Source: Caulobacter ginsengisoli (lineage in GTDB: Bacteria; Pseudomonadota; Alphaproteobacteria; Caulobacterales; Caulobacteraceae). From it: 64,000 nt of DNA. A program made the position numbers and the translations under genes. Each line of letters starts with the position of its first letter. The first letter of the stretch is position 1. This document shows, piece by piece, positions 1 through 8,147 of this stretch. The notes under the pieces were generated by a model, which saw nothing but the letters and a program-made list of their open reading frames with translations, had not been told where the DNA came from and made no database searches. The DNA lies in NCBI RefSeq assembly GCF_030814835.1, contig NZ_JAUSVS010000014.1, positions 1 to 64,000 of the forward strand, read 5' to 3'.

Positions 1-78
1 GCCACCCGATACGATCGACGAGCCATACACTTCCTGGCCTTCACTCACCTCGCCGCAATCGTCATCTGGCTACGCTGA
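1..78 (+). CDS. IS5-family transposase, C-terminal fragment
   Basis: The first 25 codons of the window form an open frame that ends at the TGA at 76-78. The residues read ATRYDRRAIHFLAFTHLAAI and then VIWLR. The core pattern (TRYD, then FLA, then HLAA and a final W) matches what I know of the extreme C-terminus of DDE transposases of the IS5 group. The rest of the gene lies outside the window. I infer a transposase from this short tail only. Its position just before the stop codon of the next gene fits an insertion sequence end. Confidence 0.6.
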   Translation, partial: ATRYDRRAIHFLAFTHLAAIVIWLR

Positions 79-95
79 ATGTCGATACGACCTAG
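1..95 (+). mobile_element. Right end of an IS5-type insertion sequence
   Basis: The transposase tail ends at 78 and the tetranucleotide CTAG follows at 92-95. IS5-group elements commonly duplicate a YTAR target, which CTAG fits. The CTA at 92-94 is also the reverse complement of the amidase stop codon, so the element seems to have inserted at the very end of that gene. The terminal inverted repeat cannot be confirmed because the left end is not in the window. Confidence 0.45.
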
Positions 96-817
96 TCCGC
101 CATCCGCAGCAGGGCGATGAGGCGCGCCCGGGTCTCGCCGTCGGCCACGCCGTCGAAGCGGTTCTGCACCCAGTGGCGCTGGAAGGCGGTGACGATCTCG
201 CGGGTGGCCTGGTCGAACTGGCCGGATGGGGGGATGTCGAAGCCCAGGCGGGTCAGGCCGGCCTGCAGGGCGAACACCCCTACCCCCGTGGCGCCTTCGC
301 TCAGCGGCTCGCCCGGCGCGGGCGGCGGCTCGGCCCAGAGCCCGTGGCCCGCCTCGGCCAGGCGCTTCCAGGGGAAGAGTTCGCCGGGGTCCTCCTTGCG
401 GGCCGGGGCGACGTCGGCGTGGCCCAGGATGCGGCTGTCGGGGATGCTCCAGCGGCCGCGGATCTCGCCGACCAGCTCGATGACGCTGGCGATCTGGGCG
501 TCCGGGAATGGCCGATAGCCGAATTCGTGGCCCGGATTGACGATCTCGACGCCGATGGAGACGCCATTGACGCCGCTCTCGCCCTTCCAGAACGAGCGGC
601 CGGCGTGCCAGGCGCGGCGCTCCTCGGCCACCAGGCTGAAGACGCGGCCGTCCTCCTCGACCAGATAATGGGCCGAGACCTTGGCTTCCGGCGTGCGCAG
701 CCGGGTCAGGGCCGCCTCGCCGCTCTGCATGCCGGTATAGTGCAGGACCAGCATGTCCGGTGGCGCGGTGCGGGCGTCGAAGTTGGGCGACGGGGCCGGA
801 ATGACTTCCAGGCTCAT
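92..817 (-). CDS. N-acetylmuramoyl-L-alanine amidase, AmpD-like, with peptidoglycan-binding domain
   Basis: This 241-residue protein has an Amidase_2 domain over about residues 20-150. The zinc-site histidines are visible in LVLHYTG near the start and in ILGHADVAPARKEDPG further on. A PG_binding_1 type domain follows at the C-terminus (about 175-238). The family cleaves the amide between N-acetylmuramic acid and the peptide stem, in cell-wall turnover or recycling. No signal peptide is evident, which favours a cytoplasmic AmpD-type role, though the wall-binding domain is more usual in exported enzymes. Its ATG overlaps the stop of the upstream EamA gene as ATGA, so the two are probably translationally coupled. 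Confidence 0.9.
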   Translation of the reverse strand: MSLEVIPAPSPNFDARTAPPDMLVLHYTGMQSGEAALTRLRTPEAKVSAHYLVEEDGRVFSLVAEERRAWHAGRSFWKGESGVNGVSIGVEIVNPGHEFGYRPFPDAQIASVIELVGEIRGRWSIPDSRILGHADVAPARKEDPGELFPWKRLAEAGHGLWAEPPPAPGEPLSEGATGVGVFALQAGLTRLGFDIPPSGQFDQATREIVTAFQRHWVQNRFDGVADGETRARLIALLRMAD

Positions 818-1707
818 TGGACGCGGTTCCGGATGGCGGTCAGCAGGGGCATGACGTGGTTGGGTCTGAGCGCGATGATCAGCACGCCAAGCAGGGCCAG
901 GGAAGCGCCGATTCCCATGCGCAGGTCGAAGGCGTCATGGGTGATGGTCACCCCCATGGCGATGGTGAACAGCGGGGTCATCAGGGTCAGCGGCGAGATC
1001 AGCGTCGCCTCGTAGCGCTGGATCAGGTCGTAATAGAAGGTGTGGCCGATCACCGAGACGATCAGGGCCGAGAACAGGATGGCCCCGACGAAACCCCAGG
1101 GGACCGCCATCGCGGCCCCCACCTGCCCCTGCTCGAAAACGGCGCTGGCCAGGGCCAGCGGCCAGAGCGAGGAAAAGCCGACCCAGGCCTGGAAGCGCAG
1201 CGGCCGGATGCCCTCCATCTGCTTCATCATCACCGCCCCCAGCGAGCCGCTGAAGGCGGCGGCGGCGACCAGCCAGAGGCCGGCCGAGAGCGCCATGCCG
1301 TCGGGATGCCACATCACCACCAGCGCCCCGATCAAGGTCAGGGCCATGCCGATCCCGCGCCGCCAGCGCACCTTCTCGCCCAGCATCAGCATCGACAGCA
1401 GCGTCGTCATCGGCATGCCCAGCTGCACCACCACCGAGGCGGCCGAGGGGCTGGCGGTCTTGAAGCCGATGAACAGCAGGGCGAAGTTGCCGCCGCCCAT
1501 CAGCAGGGCCACGACGATGATCCGCCACAGCGGCCTGGGCGCCGGCAGCAGCCAGGGCAGGGTCGCGAGGCTGACAACGGCGAAGCGCACGGCGGCGTAG
1601 AACAGCGGCGGCACATGCCATTCGGCGACGACGATCTTGCTGACGATGTTGTTCGACGCCCAGACGACGCAGATGAACAGCAGGATCAGGAAGTCGCGAA
1701 GCTTCAC
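814..1707 (-). CDS. EamA/DMT-family transporter
   Basis: A 297-residue membrane protein made of about ten hydrophobic helices, in the two-fold EamA (RhaT/YdcZ-like) arrangement. The start is KLRDFLILLF preceded by a GTG codon at 1707. That codon overlaps the stop of the preceding gene as GTGA, and longer versions would begin with an unlikely Arg/Gly-rich stretch, so I chose the GTG. The family exports metabolites or amino acids, and the substrate cannot be read from sequence. The gene lies between a DUF3052-like gene and an amidase gene, with four-base overlaps on both sides, so it is part of a tight three-gene operon. Confidence 0.85.
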   Translation of the reverse strand: MKLRDFLILLFICVVWASNNIVSKIVVAEWHVPPLFYAAVRFAVVSLATLPWLLPAPRPLWRIIVVALLMGGGNFALLFIGFKTASPSAASVVVQLGMPMTTLLSMLMLGEKVRWRRGIGMALTLIGALVVMWHPDGMALSAGLWLVAAAAFSGSLGAVMMKQMEGIRPLRFQAWVGFSSLWPLALASAVFEQGQVGAAMAVPWGFVGAILFSALIVSVIGHTFYYDLIQRYEATLISPLTLMTPLFTIAMGVTITHDAFDLRMGIGASLALLGVLIIALRPNHVMPLLTAIRNRVQ

Positions 1708-2300
1708 GGCTTGCGTCGGGTGAAGCGCAGGGCGGTGCGGGTTTCGGAGAGGGCGCAGACCTTGTTGTCGACCAGGCCATGGGCCTTGGCGGCGGCCATG
1801 ACCTCGATGTCCTTGAGCTTGGCGGCCTTTCCCTTCAGCGAGACGATCCACACGGCGCCGCGTTCGGCCAGCTTCGGGATCAGCTCGGGGATGGCGTCCA
1901 GTTCGGCCTGGCTGTCGGCGCCGTAGAAGAGGATGTCCAGATCATCGCGGTGCGCCGGGCCGACCGGCGGGGCGCGGCCGCTGAGCTCGGTCTCGAAGTC
2001 CGGGTCGCCGAGGTTGAGGATGGCGACCTTCTGGCCGGGCTTGACCCCCAGCTTGTCCAGCCGGCCGGGCGGATTGAGGATGGCCTCGGCCCAGCGCGCC
2101 GCCTGCGGCTCGCCGAGCGTGAAGCGCTCGCCGCTCGTCAGCACCAGGTCGCCGCCCTCGGCCTTCAAGCCCTTGAGCGCATCGCCCTGGAACGCCACGC
2201 GCGTGGCGCCCCGGAAGATCAGCCTGGGCGACTCCCACTGCAGGCGGCCCTCTTCGGCGCCGCCCTGGAGGCGCGCCTGGACCTGCGCCTCCTTGCCCAT
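1704..2300 (-). CDS. DUF3052-like protein of unknown function
   Basis: A 198-residue soluble protein. The second half has a run like DUF3052 proteins: LDKLGVKPGQKVAILNLGDP, then a hydrophobic strand (DDLDILFYG), a helix (LIPKLAERGAVWIVS) and the ending LVDNKVCALSETRTALRF. This looks like a small Rossmann-type fold without a recognisable catalytic motif. No function is known to me. It is the first gene of the overlapping operon with the EamA transporter and the amidase, and it starts one base after the stop of the crotonase gene upstream, so the operon may extend further up. Confidence 0.65.
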   Translation of the reverse strand: MGKEAQVQARLQGGAEEGRLQWESPRLIFRGATRVAFQGDALKGLKAEGGDLVLTSGERFTLGEPQAARWAEAILNPPGRLDKLGVKPGQKVAILNLGDPDFETELSGRAPPVGPAHRDDLDILFYGADSQAELDAIPELIPKLAERGAVWIVSLKGKAAKLKDIEVMAAAKAHGLVDNKVCALSETRTALRFTRRKP

Positions 2301-2301
2301 C

Positions 2302-3099
2302 TCAGGCGCCCTTGAAGACGGCGGGGCGCTTTTCGAGGATGGAGTCGACGCCCTCCATATGGTCCTCGGTGAGGTGGGCGATGGCCTGGGCCGCGGCGCT
2401 CATCTCCATCAGGGTGTCGTAGGTGGTGGTCTGGCCCTGCTTGAGCAGGGTCTTGGCCAGGCGCAGGGCATGCGGCGGCTGCTGGGCGATACGGTTCGCC
2501 AGGGCCAGGGCCTCGTCCATCAGGATCTCATGCGGCACGACCTTGGAGACCAGGCCCCAGTCGGCGGCGGTCGGGGCGTCGATGACATCGCCTGTGAACA
2601 GCAGCTCGCAGGCCCGGCTCATGCCGATGGTGCGCGGCAGCAGCCAGGCGCCGCCGTCCCCGGGGATCAGGCCCAGCTTCAGGAAGGTCACCCCGAACCG
2701 CGCCTTGTCCGAAGCGATGCGGATGTCGGTCATGCAGGCGACGTCGCAGCCCAGGCCAATGGCCGCCCCGTTGACCGCGGCGATGGAGGGAACCTCCAGG
2801 CCATAGATCGAGCGCACCACCCGGTGGATGTTGTTGCGGTAGCCGTCGCGCAGCTCCACCCCGCCACCACCGAAAGCGCCCGACCGCTCCTTCATGGCCT
2901 TGACGTCGCCGCCGGCCGAGAAGGCCTTGCCGGCTCCGGTCAGCACCACGCAGCGGATCTCGCGGTCGGCGTTGATCGCCGCGCAGGCCTCCGCCACCTG
3001 GTCGCCATCCCCCGGCGCGCCCAGCGGATTCATCGTGTCCGGCCGGTTGAGCGTGAGGATGGCCACGTGGCCGCGCTTTTCAGTGAGGATCAGGCTCAT
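2302..3099 (-). CDS. Enoyl-CoA hydratase/isomerase (crotonase) family protein
   Basis: A 265-residue crotonase fold. The first oxyanion-hole segment is AFSAGGDVKAM and the second is AVNGAAIGLGCDVAC. The first catalytic Glu of classical hydratases (GCELA) is Asp here (GCDVA). The second Glu position falls in FGVTFLKLGL and is not acidic, but an Asp follows in IPGDGG. The enzyme may therefore be an isomerase or another crotonase rather than a standard hydratase. GGGAGACGAAG precedes the ATG as a ribosome binding site. Neighbouring acyl-CoA dehydrogenases suggest a role in fatty-acid or other CoA-ester degradation. Confidence 0.9.
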   Translation of the reverse strand: MSLILTEKRGHVAILTLNRPDTMNPLGAPGDGDQVAEACAAINADREIRCVVLTGAGKAFSAGGDVKAMKERSGAFGGGGVELRDGYRNNIHRVVRSIYGLEVPSIAAVNGAAIGLGCDVACMTDIRIASDKARFGVTFLKLGLIPGDGGAWLLPRTIGMSRACELLFTGDVIDAPTAADWGLVSKVVPHEILMDEALALANRIAQQPPHALRLAKTLLKQGQTTTYDTLMEMSAAAQAIAHLTEDHMEGVDSILEKRPAVFKGA

Positions 3100-3171
3100 C
3101 TTCGTCTCCCGGTGTCGCCACCGGGGTAACGAGGGCGCGGCCCCGCATCAATGCCTAAGGCGGGGAAAACC

Positions 3172-3288
3172 CTATTTTCGAGAGGGCTTGGGCTTGGGCG
3201 CGGGCTTGGGCCGGCGGTCGCCGACCAGCAGGCCGCCCATCAGGGCGAAGGACAGCATGGTGTGCTGCATCGGAGTAACTTTGGTCAT
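3172..3288 (-). CDS. Small basic peptide, 38 residues, unknown function
   Basis: A 39-codon frame with an excellent ribosome binding site, AAGGAGACGCCC directly before the ATG at 3288. The peptide has a short hydrophobic middle (MLSFALMGGLLVG) followed by a Pro/Lys/Arg-rich tail made of PKP repeats. It could be a small membrane-associated peptide. I recognise no family. The strong Shine-Dalgarno sequence and clean composition favour a real gene, while the short length keeps confidence moderate. Confidence 0.55.
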   Translation of the reverse strand: MTKVTPMQHTMLSFALMGGLLVGDRRPKPAPKPKPSRK

Positions 3289-3485
3289 GGGCGTCTCCTT
3301 TGACCGGTGTGCCGAAAGAGACGCGCTCGGCTTACAGGGGCTTTCACCCTCCTAGTCGTGGTCGCGTCATTGGCAAGCCTGCCGAGATCGCGATTCCGAT
3401 GCAAGAAAATAATCCGGATACGGACTAATTCTGTGTACGGATTATTGCCCAACCCATTGTTTTAAAACGACATGACAAACAAAGA

Positions 3486-3518
3486 AAAGCGCCCGTATCG
3501 CGAGGATACGGGCGCTTT
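3486..3518 (-). terminator. Rho-independent terminator after the acyl-CoA dehydrogenase gene
   Basis: A perfect 14-base stem (AAAGCGCCCGTATC at 3486-3499 paired with 3505-3518) with a five-base loop. It is followed on the minus strand by a T-rich tract (TTTTCTTTG). It lies 34 bases past the stop codon at 3552. Confidence 0.85.
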
Positions 3519-3551
3519 CCGAGTACGGATTGGCCGCGAACGGCCCAGCGA

Positions 3552-4697
3552 CTAGGCCGCGGCGTCGAAGCTCAGGCCTTCGTAGCGGCGCAGGTGATGG
3601 TCGACCGAGCCGAACAGGCCCTCGATCATCGTGGCGCGCTTGAAATAGTGGCCGATGGCCAGTTCGTCGGTCATGCCCATGCCGCCATGGATCTGGATGG
3701 CGTTCTGGCCGACGAACTTGCAGGCCTTGCCGATCTGCACCTTGGCGGCCGAAACGGCCTTGGCGCGCTCGGCGTCGCTCTCGTCGACCTTCATGGTGGC
3801 CATGTAGGTCATCGAGACCGACTGCTCGACGTTCATGAACATGTCGACCATGCGGTGCTGCAGCACCTGGAAGCTGGCGATCGGCACGCCGAACTGCTTG
3901 CGCTGGCGGGCGTAGTCGAGGGTGCCCTCGTGCAGCTTGCGCATGGCGCCCACGGCCTCGGCGCAGACGGCGGCGGTGGCCTCGTCCAGCACCTTGTTGA
4001 CCAGCGGCAGGCCGGCGTCGGCCGTGCCGATCAGGGCGTCGGCGCCGACCGAGACGTTCTCGAAATAGACTTCCGAGGCGCGCTGGCCGTCGACGGTTGG
4101 GTAGTCGCGGGTGGTGACGCCCTTGGCGCCCTTTTCGACGATGAACACCGAGACGCCTGAGGCGTCGCGCTGGCCGCCGGCGGTGCGGGCGGTGACGATC
4201 AGGTGGGTGGCCCACGGGGCGCCGACGACGACTGCCTTGTGGCCATTCAGGATCCAGCCTGCGCCGTCCTTCTTGGCCGTGGTCTTCAGATCGGCCCAGT
4301 TGTAGCGGCCCTGGGGCTCGGCGTAGGCGAAGGCGATGACGGTCTCGCCGCCGATGACACTGCCGATCAGGTCGGCCGCGCCGGCATAGCCGGAGTGCTT
4401 CAGGAAGCCGCCGCCGATGACGACGGTGCTGAGGTAGGGCTCGACCACCAGGGCTTTGCCAAACTCTTCCATGACGATCATGTTCTCGATGGCGCCGCCG
4501 CCGAGACCACCGTGATCCTCGCTGAAGGGGGCGCCCAGGATGCCCAGCTCATTGGCGAAGGCCGACCAGACGTCCTTGGACCAGCCCGCGTCGGAGCTGA
4601 TGATCTTGCGGCGGGAGTCGAAGTCGTAGCGGTCCTGGAGATAGCTGGCGACGGTGTCGCGCAGCATCGACTGCTCTTCGGTGAAGTTGAAATCCAT
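3552..4697 (-). CDS. Acyl-CoA dehydrogenase family protein (partner subunit)
   Basis: A 381-residue flavoprotein of the acyl-CoA dehydrogenase fold: N-terminal helical domain (FTEEQSMLRDTVASYL), middle beta domain, and C-terminal helices with YARQRKQFGVPIASFQ and HGGMGMTDE. The usual C-terminal catalytic YEG(T/S) segment is replaced by MIEGLFGSVDHH. An alternative Glu, in the position used by isovaleryl-CoA dehydrogenase, sits in VCAEAVG. It directly follows a second dehydrogenase gene (4739-5953). This paired arrangement resembles the heteromeric alpha2-beta2 dehydrogenases known from steroid side-chain degradation (FadE28/FadE29 type), an inference from gene pairing and residue loss. A terminator follows. 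Confidence 0.88.
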   Translation of the reverse strand: MDFNFTEEQSMLRDTVASYLQDRYDFDSRRKIISSDAGWSKDVWSAFANELGILGAPFSEDHGGLGGGAIENMIVMEEFGKALVVEPYLSTVVIGGGFLKHSGYAGAADLIGSVIGGETVIAFAYAEPQGRYNWADLKTTAKKDGAGWILNGHKAVVVGAPWATHLIVTARTAGGQRDASGVSVFIVEKGAKGVTTRDYPTVDGQRASEVYFENVSVGADALIGTADAGLPLVNKVLDEATAAVCAEAVGAMRKLHEGTLDYARQRKQFGVPIASFQVLQHRMVDMFMNVEQSVSMTYMATMKVDESDAERAKAVSAAKVQIGKACKFVGQNAIQIHGGMGMTDELAIGHYFKRATMIEGLFGSVDHHLRRYEGLSFDAAA

Positions 4698-4738
4698 CGG
4701 GCGTCCCTGATCCTGAAACTGTTCTTATCCGGTGGGGC

Positions 4739-5953
4739 CTAGAGGCCCAGCACCATCTTGGCGATGATATTGCGCTGAATTTCGTTCGACCCGCCATAGA
4801 TCGAGGTCTTGCGGGTGTTGAAATAGTTGGGCGCGGTGCGGTGGGCGTAGTCCGGGCCGATCGGATGGGCGTTGTCGCCGTCGTCCGGGAAGCCGCGGAA
4901 ATAGGGCGCGCCGTAGTGGCCGGCGGCCTCGAGGGCCAGGTCGGTGATCCGCTGCTGGATTTCGGTGCCCTTGATCTTCAGCAGCGAGGATTCCGGCCCC
5001 GGCCCCTTGCCGGCGCTCTCGGAGGCCAGGGTGCGCAGCTCGGTGTATTCCAGCGCCGTCAGGTCGATCTCCAGCTCGGCGACCTTGCGCTTGAAGCTGG
5101 CGTCCTTGATCAGGCTTTCGCCGTCATCGCTGAATTCCGTGCCGGCCATCTCGCGGATGCGCTCGATGCCGCGCTTGGAGCGGGCGACGCCGGCGATGCC
5201 GGAACGCTCATGGGCCAGCAGGAACTTGGCGCAGGTCCAGCCCTTGTTCTCCTCGAACACACGGTTCTCGACCGGGACCTTGACGTTCTCCAGCCAGACC
5301 TCGTTGACCTCGTGGCTGCCGTCCATGGTGATGATCGGGCGCACCGTGATGCCCGGGGTCTTCATGTCGATCAGCAGGAAGGAGATGCCCTCCTGGATCT
5401 TGGCCGTCGGATCGGTGCGGACCAGGAAGAAGCCCCAGTCGGCGAATTGCGCCAGGGTGGTCCAGGTCTTCTGGCCGTTGACGATATAGTATTCCTTGCC
5501 ATCGTCGCCGGTGATGCGTTCGGCCTTGGTCTTCAGGCTGGCCAGGTCCGAGCCGGCGCCCGGCTCGCTGTAGCCCTGGCACCACCAGATCTCGCCATTG
5601 TAGGTGGCCGGCAGGAACTTCTCTTTCTGCTCCTTGGTGCCGAAGGTGTAGATCACCGGGCTGACCATGTTGATGCCGAACGGCAGCACCGCGATGGCGT
5701 CGGCCCGGGCCAGTTCTTCCGACCAGATATACTTCTGGGTGGGGGTCCAGCTGGTGCCGCCCCACTCCTTCGGCCAGGACGGCGCGACCCAGCCCTTCTT
5801 GGCCAGCACCTTGTGCCAGGCCAGGAAGTCGTCCTTGCCCAGGTCGTCGCCCTCGTCCTGCTTGCCGCGCAGCTGCTCGGGGTAGTTCTCGGCAATGAAG
5901 GTCCGGACCTCGTCACGGAAGGCGAGGTCTTCGGGCGAGAATTCGAGGTTCAT
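4739..5953 (-). CDS. Acyl-CoA dehydrogenase family protein (catalytic partner)
   Basis: A 404-residue acyl-CoA dehydrogenase starting MNLEFSPEDLAFRDEVRTFI; a longer reading frame exists upstream but this ATG has GGAG before it. Visible features are WCQGYSEPGAGSDLASL (flavin/substrate binding), WTTLAQFADW and the C-terminal IYGGSNEIQRNIIAKMV. Gly replaces the usual C-terminal catalytic Glu, and a Glu in LLAHERSG sits at the isovaleryl-CoA-dehydrogenase position. It is about 40 bases upstream of the second dehydrogenase gene and probably co-transcribed. The acyl substrate is unknown; a branched or polycyclic side chain is a guess from family resemblance. Confidence 0.9.
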   Translation of the reverse strand: MNLEFSPEDLAFRDEVRTFIAENYPEQLRGKQDEGDDLGKDDFLAWHKVLAKKGWVAPSWPKEWGGTSWTPTQKYIWSEELARADAIAVLPFGINMVSPVIYTFGTKEQKEKFLPATYNGEIWWCQGYSEPGAGSDLASLKTKAERITGDDGKEYYIVNGQKTWTTLAQFADWGFFLVRTDPTAKIQEGISFLLIDMKTPGITVRPIITMDGSHEVNEVWLENVKVPVENRVFEENKGWTCAKFLLAHERSGIAGVARSKRGIERIREMAGTEFSDDGESLIKDASFKRKVAELEIDLTALEYTELRTLASESAGKGPGPESSLLKIKGTEIQQRITDLALEAAGHYGAPYFRGFPDDGDNAHPIGPDYAHRTAPNYFNTRKTSIYGGSNEIQRNIIAKMVLGL

Positions 5954-6081
5954 GGCAGGCTCCGGGCGCGGCCCCGCGGGGCCCCATTTAGGAAGGTGGG
6001 GGGCGTCGCGGCGATCATAGGCGCCAAACAAGCGTTTGAAAAGATGACGCGCGCGTCAACGTAAACCTGCGCGCAAAGAAA

Positions 6082-6107
6082 ACGCCCCGCCTGGGGAGAC
6101 GGGGCGT
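6082..6107 (-). terminator. Rho-independent terminator after the small secreted protein gene
   Basis: An 8-base GC stem (ACGCCCCG at 82-89 within 6082-6107, pairing with CGGGGCGT at 6100-6107). On the minus strand it is followed by TTTTCTTT. It lies about 45 bases past the stop codon at 6152. Confidence 0.75.
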
Positions 6108-6151
6108 CAAGTTGGCTCTGGGTTGCTCGAAAACTCAGAAGTTTGGAAAAA

Positions 6152-6481
6152 TCAGCTCAGCAGGGCCGCGCAGGCGCCGGAGAGCTCGGCCGACAGGGCC
6201 TGTTTTTCGGCGTCGCTGGCGTTGCGGGCCTGATGCTCGGCGTCGGAGCGGGCGGCGTCGGCCCGGTCGCGAGTGTAGGTTTCGCGGCCCTGGCGCTGGG
6301 CCTTGAGGACCGCGTCGAAGGCGGCCTTGTCGCCACCCAGGCCGGGCGCGCCAGCCAGACCGCGGCAACGGGCGGCCTTGATGAATTGCGCGTCGTTGAA
6401 GCGGGCCGCCTCGGCATAGGCCGCCGTCGCCAGACTCGCGGCGCTGGCCGCAACCAGTAAAGCCGTCGTCAGAATTCGCAT
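6152..6481 (-). CDS. Small secreted/periplasmic protein, unknown function
   Basis: A 109-residue protein with a clear signal peptide (MRILTTALLVAASAASLATA, then AYAEA as a likely cleavage region). The mature part is helical, rich in Ala, Asp, Arg and Gln. It has two cysteines (AARCRGL and SGACAALL) that could form a disulfide. I recognise no family. GGGGAGACAAATC before the ATG is a good ribosome binding site, and a terminator follows, so it seems to be a single-gene unit. Confidence 0.75.
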   Translation of the reverse strand: MRILTTALLVAASAASLATAAYAEAARFNDAQFIKAARCRGLAGAPGLGGDKAAFDAVLKAQRQGRETYTRDRADAARSDAEHQARNASDAEKQALSAELSGACAALLS

Positions 6482-6683
6482 GATTTGTCTCCCCTTGGGT
6501 CACCCCAGCCGGGACAGAGTGCTTGCGAACACCTCGACTCTCAAATTAATTGCACGAAATGAACTGTATTTAATGATTTCGATATTGTGTCAGCTTTGTG
6601 TGTAAGCTTTAGCATTATTACAGGACGTTAATCCAGGCGGGGGCGCCTTGCATCGGCCGGGCGGGATGGCGACATTGCCGGCC

Positions 6684-6890
6684 ATGGACGCCCCGCCCCG
6701 CCCGATCGTCACGCCCTGCGTCAAGGTCTGTATCGTCGACGGCGAGAGCGGCCTGTGCCTGGGCTGCCAGCGGACCCTGCCGGAGATCGCCGGCTGGGCG
6801 AAGCTGAGCGATGACGAACGCGCCGGCATCATGGAGGGCCTGCCCGCCCGCCGCAGCCTGATCCGGCCGGAGAAGCTGGGCTGGGGCTGA
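6684..6890 (+). CDS. DUF1289 domain protein
   Basis: A short protein (68 residues from this ATG) with the DUF1289 cysteine pattern: TPCVKVCIVDGESGLCLGCQRT, whose four cysteines probably bind a metal, followed by a WAKLSDDER helix. The function of the family is unknown. Upstream in-frame starts at 6648 and 6666 are also possible. I prefer 6684 because family members usually begin only a few residues before the first cysteine. Confidence 0.8.
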   Translation: MDAPPRPIVTPCVKVCIVDGESGLCLGCQRTLPEIAGWAKLSDDERAGIMEGLPARRSLIRPEKLGWG

Positions 6891-6983
6891 CGCCGCCGAA
6901 TTAGGCATCGCTTCCTCTGGCCGTCGGCAGCGATGGACTTGGCGCGTCAGCCGGTCCCTGATGGCCCGCAGAAGGAGCCGCCC

Positions 6984-7520
6984 ATGATCCGGATGACCCG
7001 CACAGCCTGCCTGGCCGCCGCGCTCGCCGCCCTGCCCGTCGCCGCCCTGGCCCATCCCGGCCACGGCCAGGAGAGCGGCTTCGCGGCCGGCCTCGGCCAC
7101 CCCCTGGGCGGGCTGGACCACGTCGCCGTCATGATCGCGGTCGGCCTGCTGGCGGCGCGGCTGGGCGGGCGGGCGCTGTGGCTGCTGCCGGCCAGCTTCC
7201 TGACCCTGATGACCATCGGCGGCGCTCTGGACATGGCCGGCGTCACGGCCCCGATCACCGAGGCGATGATCGGCCTCTCGCTCGTGGTGATGTTGACAGC
7301 CCTGATTCTGCGCTGGACCCCGCCGCTCCCGGCGATGGCCTGCATGATTGGAGCCTTCGCGCTCTTGCACGGCCTGGCCCACGGCGCGGAAGCCCCGTCG
7401 TCCGCCTCGGGCCTGGCCTTCGCCGGCGGCTTCATCCTGGCCACCGCTCTGCTGCACGGCCTGGGCCTGACCGCCGGGCTGCTGCTCAGTCGTCGTCGCG
7501 CCATGCAGCGGAGCCGCTAG
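6984..7520 (+). CDS. HupE/UreJ family protein (putative nickel/cobalt permease)
   Basis: A 178-residue membrane protein with a cleavable signal sequence ending in ALAHPGHG. Several transmembrane helices follow, with conserved histidines in GGLDHVAVM and LLHGLAHG, typical of HupE/UreJ, which are thought to import nickel or cobalt. AGAAGGAGCCGCCC before the ATG at 6984 is a strong ribosome binding site, so I chose it over an upstream start. No hydrogenase or urease genes are in the window, so the metal use here is unknown. Confidence 0.88.
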   Translation: MIRMTRTACLAAALAALPVAALAHPGHGQESGFAAGLGHPLGGLDHVAVMIAVGLLAARLGGRALWLLPASFLTLMTIGGALDMAGVTAPITEAMIGLSLVVMLTALILRWTPPLPAMACMIGAFALLHGLAHGAEAPSSASGLAFAGGFILATALLHGLGLTAGLLLSRRRAMQRSR

Positions 7521-7614
7521 CGGATTCATCCGTTGCAAACCCATGGCCGTTATCCTGCCCCTCGAATTGACCGGTGAACCGGTTCCGGCAGCCAAAACGG
7601 CGGGGTCTTTTGAG

Positions 7615-8115
7615 ATGATGAAGTTCGCGGCTATCGCGCTGGTGGGAGCGCTCTCGGCGGTCGGCGCCGCGCGCGCTGTCGCCGCGCTCGAGCCCGCCTC
7701 GCCGCTGCGCGCCTCCGTGCAGCTGTCGGGCGCCCCCGCGACAGCCTCCGCTCCCGCCTCGATCACCAAGAGCCGCGACGGCCATTTCTGGGCCGAGGCC
7801 AATGTGGACGGCAAGGCCGTGCGCTTCCTGGTCGACACCGGCGCCACCATCGTCTCGCTGACCGCCGACGACGCCAAGCGCCTGGGCGTCGATGTCGCCC
7901 ATCTCGACTACAGCTACGACGTCATCACCGCCGACGGCCGCACCAAGGCCGCCTCGATCAAGCTGGCCAGCGTCTCCATCGCCGGGGCGAAGATCGCCAA
8001 TGTCGACGCCCTGGTGGTGCAGAAGGGCCTGCAGACCTCGCTGCTGGGCATGTCGTACCTGGGCCGCCTGCAGCGGTTCGAAGCGACCCCGACCTCGCTG
8101 ATCCTGCATCCCTAG
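7615..8115 (+). CDS. Retropepsin-like aspartic protease, TIGR02281 type, exported
   Basis: A 166-residue protein starting MMKFAAIALVGALSAVGA, which looks like a signal or membrane anchor. The catalytic motif FLVDTGATIVSLT is that of retropepsin-like clan AA proteases, which have one Asp per chain and act as dimers. The later GMSYLGRLQRFE segment matches the family's C-terminal strand. These periplasmic proteins are common in alphaproteobacteria, and the substrate is unknown. An ATG at 7543 would also be in frame but would place 24 polar residues before the signal sequence. Confidence 0.85.
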   Translation: MMKFAAIALVGALSAVGAARAVAALEPASPLRASVQLSGAPATASAPASITKSRDGHFWAEANVDGKAVRFLVDTGATIVSLTADDAKRLGVDVAHLDYSYDVITADGRTKAASIKLASVSIAGAKIANVDALVVQKGLQTSLLGMSYLGRLQRFEATPTSLILHP

Positions 8116-8147
8116 ACGCCCCTCATGCCGCGTGCTTGGCTTGCGGC

